Assembly (NCBI RefSeq): GCF_900104445.1
Contig: NZ_FNJI01000027.1
Location: forward strand, 1-64,000
Length of the DNA: 64,000 nucleotides
Source of the DNA: Desulforhopalus singaporensis
GTDB taxonomy: Bacteria > Desulfobacterota > Desulfobulbia > Desulfobulbales > Desulfocapsaceae
Direction: 5' to 3'
The position numbers and the translations under genes were made by a program. Shown here in pieces: positions 28,181 through 35,610 of the stretch. Below the pieces are notes generated by a model that was given only the letters and a program-made list of their open reading frames with translations, was not told the origin of the DNA and did no database searches. The stretch's first letter is position 1, and every line of letters starts with the position of its first letter.

Positions 28181-28756
28181 CTACCAGTTTTCCCCAAGCA
28201 GTTCGAAATGGTCGATGGCATGGTCGCAGGCCGGGCACCGTTCTTGCGCTTGCTTACCGGTGTGCAGGTAGCCGCAATTCCGGCAGCGCCAGGTTACAGC
28301 CCGGTCTCTTTTGAAAACACGATCCGCTTCAATGTTCGCCAGCAGGTCTTGATAACGCTTCTCGTGCTGTTTTTCCGCCACCGCAATTGCCAGGAAGATA
28401 TCGGCTATCCGGTCGAACCCCTCCTCCCTTGCCGTCTTGGCAAACTCCGGGTACATGGCGGTGTGTTCATAATTTTCGCCGGCTGCCGCTTCCCTGAGGT
28501 TGTCGGCCGTGGTTCCAATGACCCCGGCAGGGAAAGTTGCAGAGATTTCAACCTCTCCTCCTTCAAGGAGTTTGAACAAGCGCTTGGCATGTTCTTTTTC
28601 CTGGTTGGCGGTTTCTTCGAAGATCGCCTGGATCTGAACGAATCCGTCTTTTTTGGCCTGGGAGGCGAAATAGGTATAGCGGTTGCGGGCCTGGGACTCG
28701 CCGCAGAAGGCGGTAAGGATATTTTTTTCCGTTGCTGTTCCTGTTAACTTTGCCAT
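28181..28756 (-). CDS. rbr: Rubrerythrin
   Basis: A 191-residue peroxide reductase of anaerobes. The four-helix domain provides the di-iron ligands in [23 protein letters not shown] and the [12 protein letters not shown] helix; the C-terminal rubredoxin domain has CRNCGY and CPACDH. It detoxifies hydrogen peroxide in the cytoplasm using rubredoxin or NADH-linked donors. Convergent with glcF, with only 14 bases between. An inverted repeat TTGAAA-6-TTTCAA (28827-28844) lies in its upstream region and could be an operator. Confidence 0.92.
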   Translation of the reverse strand: MAKLTGTATEKNILTAFCGESQARNRYTYFASQAKKDGFVQIQAIFEETANQEKEHAKRLFKLLEGGEVEISATFPAGVIGTTADNLREAAAGENYEHTAMYPEFAKTAREEGFDRIADIFLAIAVAEKQHEKRYQDLLANIEADRVFKRDRAVTWRCRNCGYLHTGKQAQERCPACDHAIDHFELLGENW

Positions 28757-28910
28757 TATTGCACTCCTGATGGTAACTGGTTGGAAAGGAAATGCTGCTT
28801 CACTATGCCTGACTTAAAATAGCACGTTGAAATAATGTTTTCAAACTGTAATATGAAATATACTTGTCTGGGGTGGGGTAAAAAATGTATATAATTTCAA
28901 GGGGAAACAG

Positions 28911-29450
28911 ATGCGTCTTCACGACCATGGCAAAGCATGGGTGCATGGTTTTGACTGGAACGAATGTCAAAACTCTCTGAAATCGACCGTTATGCAGCTG
29001 GGGGATGCCAGGGAGGGACTGGCGCGGCAGGCGAAGCTTATTGCCGATTGCTATTCATCCCTGGAAAGCATTTTCGACAGGCTCTGTCATGAAAGTTGTA
29101 TCAACTGCGACGATATTTGCTGTGCCCGGGCCACGGTATGGTATGATATCAGGGACCTTGTTTATCTGTTGCTGGCAACCGGTGAATTGCCTCAGCACCA
29201 GATTTATCGCAAAAAAGACGGATGCTGTTGTCATCTTGCCACGACGGGATGCCGGCTTCTGCGCTGCAACCGGCCTTTTATCTGCACCTGGTATGTCTGT
29301 TCCCGGCAAAAAATGAAGCAGGCGCTGATTCCCGATATAAACTGGAAGGCGGTGGCTGAGCGTATCGCTATGATTAAAGAGATGAGGAAGCAACTTGTAA
29401 TCCAGTACGACACCGCGGTGGCTACAACAACTCACAAGGAAGACATATGA
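28911..29450 (+). CDS. Cysteine-rich protein, YkgJ-like
   Basis: A 179-residue soluble protein with a helical start and a central cysteine-rich region: CHESCINCDDICC, then CCCHLATTGCRLLRCNRPFICTWYVC. The spacing recalls YkgJ/CxxC-type proteins that bind zinc or an Fe-S cluster, but the match is partial. Good ribosome binding site AAGGGG. It overlaps the following flavodoxin/ferredoxin gene by 4 bases (ATGA), so they probably function together. No activity can be assigned. Confidence 0.65.
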   Translation: MRLHDHGKAWVHGFDWNECQNSLKSTVMQLGDAREGLARQAKLIADCYSSLESIFDRLCHESCINCDDICCARATVWYDIRDLVYLLLATGELPQHQIYRKKDGCCCHLATTGCRLLRCNRPFICTWYVCSRQKMKQALIPDINWKAVAERIAMIKEMRKQLVIQYDTAVATTTHKEDI

Positions 29451-30238
29451 AGATTTCACGAATCCGGCCTGTCTATTTTTCTCCAACCTCCACCTCAAGA
29501 AAAATTGTCGAGGCTATCGCCGAGGGTTTTTCATCCATCAAAACCGCCGATCCTGTCGACCTGACATATCCCGGCGTATCTGCGGTATCGGAGGTGGGAG
29601 GTGATGAGCTGGCAATTATCGCAGTGCCGGTTTACGCCGGTCGGGTAGCCCCCCTTGCGGCAGAGAGGTTGCGGACAATACGTGGCGGTTTGGGGCCGGC
29701 AGTTGTCGTCGTGCTCTATGGCAACCGGGATTATGAGGATGCGCTGATCGAATTGCGCGATATCGCAAACGGGCTCTCTTTTGTGACCATAGCCGGAGGG
29801 GCTTTTATCGGGGAACATTCGTTTTCTAGCCAAACCGTGCCGCTGGCTCCGGGACGTCCCGACGAGAATGATCTGGCCGTGGCAAAAGATTTCGGCAGCA
29901 GGGTGGATGCTCTTCTTGATGTGGGTATCGGTAACGGGTTGCTTGAGGTGCCGGGAAACGTACCGTATAAAAAGAGGATGGGCAAGATTCCCGCCACCCC
30001 TCAATTTAATGGGCAGATGTGCAGTGAGTGCGGATTTTGTGTCGACCTCTGCCCGGCCGGGGCGATTTTGTTTGACGGTCAGGTGAGCGTCGATGAAGAG
30101 GCGTGTATTTTCTGTTGCAGCTGCGTCAAAAACTGCCCTGAAGGGGCGGTGGCCGTGACGGCTCCTTTGGTGAGGAAGAAAATAGCGTGGCTTTATGAAA
30201 ACTGTGCGGCAAGAAAGGAGCCGGAGCTTTTTTATTAA
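29447..30238 (+). CDS. EFR1-type protein: flavodoxin-like domain plus two 4Fe-4S clusters
   Basis: A 263-residue electron carrier. The first 165 residues are flavodoxin-like, with FMN phosphate loop YFSPTSTSRKI and VPVYAGRVAP; residues about 185-245 hold a ferredoxin with CSECGFCVDLC and CIFCCSCVKNC (each followed by P). Such proteins couple FMN and Fe-S redox chemistry in anaerobes; partners are mostly unknown. Translationally coupled to the Cys-rich protein before it. The following oxidoreductase begins about 100 bases later. Confidence 0.85.
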   Translation: MKISRIRPVYFSPTSTSRKIVEAIAEGFSSIKTADPVDLTYPGVSAVSEVGGDELAIIAVPVYAGRVAPLAAERLRTIRGGLGPAVVVVLYGNRDYEDALIELRDIANGLSFVTIAGGAFIGEHSFSSQTVPLAPGRPDENDLAVAKDFGSRVDALLDVGIGNGLLEVPGNVPYKKRMGKIPATPQFNGQMCSECGFCVDLCPAGAILFDGQVSVDEEACIFCCSCVKNCPEGAVAVTAPLVRKKIAWLYENCAARKEPELFY

Positions 30239-30335
30239 GACATCCCGCTGGAGCGGGAGAAATCAGTATCAGCCGACGGGGCGTGAGAAGGAGCGTGTGA
30301 GCAAGGATGCGGGTTTGTGTCGATGGGGGTGAAGC

Positions 30336-31700
30336 ATGAAAAAAATGGATGTGGTGGTTATCGGAGCCGGTACTGCCGGACAGACCGTTGCTTACGATCT
30401 TGCCGTTGAGGGCTATGAAGTCGTAGTTGTGGAGAAAAGTGAAACGCCCGGAGGGGTTTGCTCGCTGGCCGGCTGTCAGGCCAAGAAATATTTTTATGAA
30501 TTAACTGAGCTTGTTGCAAAATCACGCCATCTCGCAGGAAAGGGCGTGGTCGCAGAGCCAGAAGTGAGTTGGTCCCAGATAGTTGCGGCGAAAAATGAAT
30601 TCACCTCGAAAATTCCCTCCCAGACCGTTGCCGGCTTGAAAGGAACCGGCATACGTTATCTGGAAGGGCAGGCCAAGTTCGTCAATGCCGAGACGGTCCA
30701 GGTGGGAGATGAGGTGTTTACGCCCAGGTTTATTGTCATCGCGACCGGAGCCAGGCCAATGGCCCTTTCGTTTGCCGGGGCCGAACACCTGGTAAAAAGC
30801 GACGGCTTTCTTGAAATGAAGCAGATACCACGCCGTATGACCTTTATCGGCGGCGGCTTCGTTTCTTTTGAATTTGCCCATTTTGCAGCCCGGCTGGGGG
30901 CAGAGCAGGTGACTATTCTGGAAAACACGGACAGGGTCCTCGGACCGTTTGACGCCGATATGGTTGACCAGCTGGTTATGGCCGGCAGAAAAGATGGCGT
31001 GGAGGTGCGAACCGGCATATCCATCACTTCAATCTCGGAACAAAACGGAGTCTATAGCGTGCTGCTTGATTCCGGGGAGATCCATGAGACGGATCTTGTG
31101 GTCCACGGTGCCGGACGGATTCCCAATATAGATTTTCTCAATCTCGAGGCCGCAGGAATCAACTGGAACCGCCGGGGAATTGAGGTGGATGAGCTGATGC
31201 GAACGACCAACAACAACGTATATGCCGTAGGGGATTGTGCGGCAACGCCGCAGTTGGCAAGGGTCGCCGATATGGAGGCGCATACCGCCGCGGCGTCCAT
31301 CGTCTCCAGGGAAACGGGTGAAGTGTCGCTGCCGATCGACTACGAAGCGGTACCCGCAGTGCTGTTTACCTATCCGCAACTGGCGATGGTGGGAAAAACT
31401 GAGGAGCAGCTGCAAAGAGACAAGATACCGTACTGGAAAAGCACCGAACTCGACCTCAGCTGGCCGACCTATCGCCGAATCGGCATGAAACATGCCGGCT
31501 ATAAAATTCTGGTTGACAATGACGGCAGGATTCTCGGGGCGCATGTGCTCTGCGATAACGGTTCCGGACTGATCAATACCCTGAAGCAGGCTGTCATCGA
31601 TTCCGTTACCGCGGCCGAACTGTACCAGACTAACATCATGAGCCCCTATCCGTCCCGGGAGAGTGATCTCATATATATGCTTGAACCTCTGCTCGATTAA
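30336..31700 (+). CDS. Lipoamide-dehydrogenase-like flavoprotein disulfide reductase
   Basis: A 454-residue pyridine nucleotide-disulfide oxidoreductase. FAD binding is by IGAGTAGQTVA at the start and the later GDCAAT motif; NAD(P) binding by IGGGFVSFE. The redox pair is kept as CSLAGC (Cys42, Cys47), replacing the classical CLNVGC. At the C-terminus the canonical HPTxxE is replaced by YPSRES, so the catalytic histidine is missing. Lipoamide itself is therefore an unlikely substrate. A mercuric-reductase-like or thiol/CoA-disulfide role is possible, but there is no NmerA domain and no C-terminal Cys pair. Preceded by SD-like GGGGGTG. Confidence 0.75.
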   Translation: MKKMDVVVIGAGTAGQTVAYDLAVEGYEVVVVEKSETPGGVCSLAGCQAKKYFYELTELVAKSRHLAGKGVVAEPEVSWSQIVAAKNEFTSKIPSQTVAGLKGTGIRYLEGQAKFVNAETVQVGDEVFTPRFIVIATGARPMALSFAGAEHLVKSDGFLEMKQIPRRMTFIGGGFVSFEFAHFAARLGAEQVTILENTDRVLGPFDADMVDQLVMAGRKDGVEVRTGISITSISEQNGVYSVLLDSGEIHETDLVVHGAGRIPNIDFLNLEAAGINWNRRGIEVDELMRTTNNNVYAVGDCAATPQLARVADMEAHTAAASIVSRETGEVSLPIDYEAVPAVLFTYPQLAMVGKTEEQLQRDKIPYWKSTELDLSWPTYRRIGMKHAGYKILVDNDGRILGAHVLCDNGSGLINTLKQAVIDSVTAAELYQTNIMSPYPSRESDLIYMLEPLLD

Positions 31701-31716
31701 AAATTTCTATCAAGGA

Positions 31717-31762
31717 GCCGGTCAGCCTGGATATTGAAAAAATCTTCCAGGCTTGATCCGGC
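31717..31762. terminator. Hairpin between convergent genes
   Basis: Imperfect long hairpin: 31717-31731 pairs with 31746-31762 through GCCGG/CCGGC, TCA/TGA and GCCTGGA/TCCAGGC, with single-base bulges. It sits between the oxidoreductase and the PgsA-PssA fusion, so it may stop transcription from both sides. T runs nearby are short. Confidence 0.4.
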
Positions 31763-31806
31763 GTTGGGAAAAACCAGCCGACAGAATTTTGGCCGATTTT
31801 TGCTAA

Positions 31807-33105
31807 TCAGGAATTTTGGTTATCGGGAGGGATGCACTTTCTGCCGGCCGCCATGTAGAAAATGACCGAGCTGAGAATGAGGTACCCGTACATCTCCACG
31901 TTTTTTGTTTTAAAAACGATAGCTATTGCGACAACGATGGTGGCGCATACCGTAAAAAATATCGGCCTGGGAATCTTTCGCAGGATAATCCTGCCAAAAT
32001 GGGCAAAACGTATGTGGCTGACCATCAGGACTGTGGACGATATGGCGACGGCGGAGAGGATATTGGGAGTAAAAACAAGTGCTGCGCCGAGTACGATCAG
32101 GGCGCCAGCTGGGCTTGGCAACCCGTTGAAAACCCCTTCTGGAAGATCTGTGCGGTGTTTGTCTATGGTGACGAACCGGATCAGCCGGTAGGCTACCCCG
32201 ATGATGAAGACTGCTGCAAAAAGCCAAGAAAATTTTCCGCCCGACTGGATAATGACATAGGCCGGTGCAAGACCGAAGCTGACAAAGTCGGCAATATCAT
32301 CGAGGTAGGGCCCGTATTTGGTTCCTCCATGCTTTTCCGCCATCCTGCCGTCAAAAAGATCAAAAAGCTGGCCGATGATAATGATGCTGATGGCCCAGGC
32401 GAACCTGTGCTGGCTGGTCATGTAGAGACTTGTTATGCCGCAGGTGAAGTTCAGTGTAGAGAGGATGTCGGCATAGAGCCTGTTGGGTACGAATTTAAAG
32501 ATGATTGAGGCGGCGGCAAGGAGGATGCATGCTATGAGGACCTGGTCGCCAATGTTGATTATATATGGATTTTCATCGAGCAGTGCGCTGAAAATAACCA
32601 GGCCGAAACAGATGATGGCCTTGATCTTGCCGAAATTATTGGCAGCTCCGGACGAGTTGAGCAGGGAGAGTATCTTGCGCGCAAAAAACTGACCGGCAAA
32701 TTCGATTATCAAGAGAATCCAGACAAGCTTGACCGATAATATACCGCAGTAGGCAAAGCCGAGCATCGGCGGGAGATAGGTAAGTTTATCGCATAAGGGA
32801 TCGAGTGATTCTCCCCAGCTGGTGACAAGGTTGCAATTCCTTGCCACCACCCCGTCAACCCCGTCGAGGATGGCGGCGAAAGTGAAAATCAGAATCGCTA
32901 TATTTTCCATGCCGAAATAAAAATAGAGGGGCAGGGCAATAAGTGCCATCGCCGCCCGCCAGTAGCAGATGGCGTTAGGATGGCAGAACCATAAGTGGTT
33001 AACTACGTACTTTTGGGCTGCCGGGTTACGGATTACACGGGATACCCACGCGTAGAAGCCGGTGCCGATAAGTGCTGCGATGCTTATTACAAAAACTCTG
33101 TCCAT
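31807..33105 (-). CDS. Tandem CDP-alcohol phosphotransferase fusion (PgsA-like + PssA-like)
   Basis: A 432-residue membrane protein with two complete CDP-alcohol phosphatidyltransferase domains. In the first (residues about 35-200) the motif DG-x2-AR-x8-G-x3-D-x3-D is perfect (Asp84, Gly85, Ala88, Arg89, Gly98, Asp102, Asp106). In the second (about 205-400) it reads DGRMAEKHGGTKYG then Asp269 and Asp273: the Arg is Glu and the spacing is one shorter, followed by ADFVSFGLAP, typical of phosphatidylserine synthase. A protein making both phosphatidylglycerophosphate and phosphatidylserine (or inositol) is one reading; the second site may differ in mechanism. Confidence 0.8.
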   Translation of the reverse strand: MDRVFVISIAALIGTGFYAWVSRVIRNPAAQKYVVNHLWFCHPNAICYWRAAMALIALPLYFYFGMENIAILIFTFAAILDGVDGVVARNCNLVTSWGESLDPLCDKLTYLPPMLGFAYCGILSVKLVWILLIIEFAGQFFARKILSLLNSSGAANNFGKIKAIICFGLVIFSALLDENPYIINIGDQVLIACILLAAASIIFKFVPNRLYADILSTLNFTCGITSLYMTSQHRFAWAISIIIIGQLFDLFDGRMAEKHGGTKYGPYLDDIADFVSFGLAPAYVIIQSGGKFSWLFAAVFIIGVAYRLIRFVTIDKHRTDLPEGVFNGLPSPAGALIVLGAALVFTPNILSAVAISSTVLMVSHIRFAHFGRIILRKIPRPIFFTVCATIVVAIAIVFKTKNVEMYGYLILSSVIFYMAAGRKCIPPDNQNS

Positions 33106-33344
33106 TGTTGTTATCCTGCTGCGTGATAGCCTGTCTTGTCCGGCAGGAGCCGTTTGTTTGTGTCCTCCTGGATGTCACGACTGTTTACCACGTTATGGGT
33201 TGTCTCGTCTACGGTTGATTGCTTTTCCGGCAAGGAATACGGGAAGATGGAAGTGCCCTGTGCCCTGTCTGCCGGCAGGAAATAAGCGGGTGACATCACT
33301 GTTTCTGTATGGTGGGAGTTATGGGGGCCGGACGTGTTCTCCTT

Positions 33345-33662
33345 TCACTGTTTGGCAAGCAGAGAGTAGAGCTTCCCGCTTTCTCCGGCAGAGGTGTCGA
33401 AAAAACGGATACCGGCACCATTTCCGTCAGTACGAACGATTTGCCCTTTTATGTGGAGTGTCTCGGCGTTAGCCCCTTCGCCGACCGTGACGATGACTTC
33501 ACACTGTTCGCCGATGGTGACGTCGTGGTCGAGAGGGAAATAACATCCTCCCTGGCTCAGGTCCAGGATTGCCCCTGAATAACTTATCTCACCTTCGAAA
33601 ATATAAAGTGTTGCCGGTAGATCAACCTTGACCCTGGCAAATGCCCTTCTCTCTTTCCGCAT
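33345..33662 (-). CDS. PilZ domain protein
   Basis: A 105-residue single PilZ domain with both c-di-GMP motifs: RRAFAR (RxxxR) near the start and DLSQGG (DxSxxG). The end GIRFFDTSAGESGKLYSLL is a usual final strand and helix. I place the start at the ATG 33662 (MRKERRAFARV), which overlaps the kinase gene by 41 bases. As the last gene of the kinase operon it likely provides the c-di-GMP-responsive output or input of that system (inference). Confidence 0.85.
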   Translation of the reverse strand: MRKERRAFARVKVDLPATLYIFEGEISYSGAILDLSQGGCYFPLDHDVTIGEQCEVIVTVGEGANAETLHIKGQIVRTDGNGAGIRFFDTSAGESGKLYSLLAKQ

Positions 33663-35610
33663 AACTGTCCTGTGAATTTTGCTTCTGAAAACAACCCTGC
33701 GGTCGGCCCAGGGCTTCATTGATGAAACGGCTGAGCCTGGGGATTGTGATAGGCTTTTCCAGGATGAACGATACTCCCAGTTTCCTGGTTTTCTCAATTT
33801 CGCCAGGCTTGGCATATCCGCTAATGATGATTACCCGCTGTTCGGGTATGGTTTTACGAATGATTTCCAGTGCCTGTCTGCCGGTTAATCCTTCGCCCAT
33901 CATCATGTCCAGCAGGATGAGGTCGGCGCGATGTTCTTTGAGGTATTCGATTCCCCGTTCACCGCTGGTGACTGAATGTGTGTTATACCCAAGACTCTTC
34001 AGTGATGCTTCAAGGGTCTCGTTCTGGTCTTGCTGGTCGTCGATAATAAGAATATGTTCACCGGCTCCTCTGATAAATTTCTGGTCTTTTCCGGCAGGCT
34101 CAAGCTTTAAGGGATCGTTGGTCGCTGGCAGGTATATTTCGAAGACAGCCCCCGGTCTGTTGTTTTTCAGCTCTATCCATCCGCCGTGTTGCTGGACAAT
34201 ATTCCAGACAATCGACAACCCGAGGCCGCTGCCGCTTTTGCCCATTATTTTTGTTGTATAAAACGGATCGAAGATTCGGTCGGCGTCTTTTTCGCTGATT
34301 CCCGGACCGTTGTCGGCGATGGTCAACCGCACATGTTCAAGCCCGTGGTTTCTGCCTTCATTGGCCAGTTCGGGATGAACAAAGAGACAATTTCCTGTAG
34401 TAATAGTTATACACCCTTCCTTGCCTACGGCTTCAATGCCGTTGCCTATCAGGTTGAGCAGCAGTTTATGAATGTTGGCTGGAGAACAGTAAACGTTGTG
34501 TATGTTTTTTTGCAGCCTGGTCTGAACCGAGATATCGGGGTACCGGGCCAGCCGTTCTCCGTGTTCGATGGAGTTGAGATACTCGAGGACAATGTCATTG
34601 AGGTTATGGACATCCTGCGGGCGCTGGCTGCCCCGGGTAATTGCCACCAGGTCGGAGACCACCGCCGCAGCACGTTGTCCGGCTTCCTGGATCTTCTTGA
34701 TCTGCGGGTAGAACCTGCTCGTTTCATCCATCTGCATCAGCAGCAGATCGGGATAGCTGACGATTCCTGCCAGGATATTGTTCAGGTCATGGGCGATGGA
34801 GCCGGCCATAAGGCCAAGGGCATTTAACTTGCTTGTTGCGGCAAGTTTTTTCTGCAGCGCGAGTTTTTCCTCTTCGGCTCTTATCCGTTCGGAAATATCC
34901 CTGATCGCGCAGACGGCTCTGGGCCGGTTGTGGTAGGTCATGGTGCGGGATTTTATCTCAATAACCAGAGCCGTGCCGTCCTTTTTCCTGGCATTTACGG
35001 TGAAGCTGCCGTATTCTCCCTGCAATATCGAGGTGGCGGATGTATCGGCCGGAGCGGTATCAACAATGTCGCTGAGTGTCAGCCCCCGCTCGATATCGTC
35101 GGCTCCATACTGAAACAGTGAAAGAAATTGTTCATTGGCCTCAATGATCTTTCCTCCGGCGTGTATAACAATACCTTCCCAGGCGGCCTCGGCGAGGGTC
35201 TGGAATCGTTGTTCGCTGACCACCAGGTCTTTTTTTAACCGGTTGTGCTGGTGGGCCTTCTCCAGGGTTTTGAGCAGCAGCTCGTGGTTCAGCGGCTTGT
35301 TCAGGAAGTCATAGGCGCCGTCTTTCATCGCCTGTACGGCGATTTCGACGGTGTTCATGCCGGTGAGCATGATTGTCGTTGTCGCGATATTGCTCTCTTT
35401 TATCTGCCGGGCAATATCGCACCCGGAAATATCGGGCAGATCAACATCTAAAAGCGCGAGATCGAAATCCTGTTCGCTGAGCATGTCCAGTGCTTCGGAC
35501 CCGCTGTACGCTTTACTGCACTGGTAGTCAAAGTGATTCAGAATGGTATGGAGACTGTCGATAAAACGGGGTTCATCATCAACAAGCAGAATGTTTGGCT
35601 TTGCGTTCAT
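33622..35610 (-). CDS. Hybrid histidine kinase, REC-PAS-HisKA-HATPase-REC
   Basis: A 662-residue cytoplasmic protein. Order: receiver (5-125, phosphoacceptor Asp in LLDVDLPD), PAS sensor (about 135-250), dimerisation helix with the phosphorylated His in SIAHDLNNILAG, ATPase domain (NGIEAV N-box, DNGPGI and SGSGLGLS G-boxes), and a second receiver (LLDMMMGEG). No membrane helix, so the signal is cytoplasmic or comes from the partner protein. The ATG at 35610 overlaps the stop of the HDOD-kinase gene by 4 bases (ATGA), showing coupling. No DNA-binding domain: output is by phosphotransfer. Confidence 0.9.
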   Translation of the reverse strand: MNAKPNILLVDDEPRFIDSLHTILNHFDYQCSKAYSGSEALDMLSEQDFDLALLDVDLPDISGCDIARQIKESNIATTTIMLTGMNTVEIAVQAMKDGAYDFLNKPLNHELLLKTLEKAHQHNRLKKDLVVSEQRFQTLAEAAWEGIVIHAGGKIIEANEQFLSLFQYGADDIERGLTLSDIVDTAPADTSATSILQGEYGSFTVNARKKDGTALVIEIKSRTMTYHNRPRAVCAIRDISERIRAEEEKLALQKKLAATSKLNALGLMAGSIAHDLNNILAGIVSYPDLLLMQMDETSRFYPQIKKIQEAGQRAAAVVSDLVAITRGSQRPQDVHNLNDIVLEYLNSIEHGERLARYPDISVQTRLQKNIHNVYCSPANIHKLLLNLIGNGIEAVGKEGCITITTGNCLFVHPELANEGRNHGLEHVRLTIADNGPGISEKDADRIFDPFYTTKIMGKSGSGLGLSIVWNIVQQHGGWIELKNNRPGAVFEIYLPATNDPLKLEPAGKDQKFIRGAGEHILIIDDQQDQNETLEASLKSLGYNTHSVTSGERGIEYLKEHRADLILLDMMMGEGLTGRQALEIIRKTIPEQRVIIISGYAKPGEIEKTRKLGVSFILEKPITIPRLSRFINEALGRPQGCFQKQNSQDSYAEREKGICQGQG

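Noticed and set aside
30243-30258. TCCCGCT-GG-AGCGGGA palindrome after the EFR1-type gene
   Set aside because: Loop of two bases and no T run, so not a convincing terminator; kept out as a chance or minor element.
31816-32508. 230-residue plus-strand frame across the CDP-alcohol phosphotransferase gene
   Set aside because: It is the antisense of a conserved catalytic domain and has no family features.
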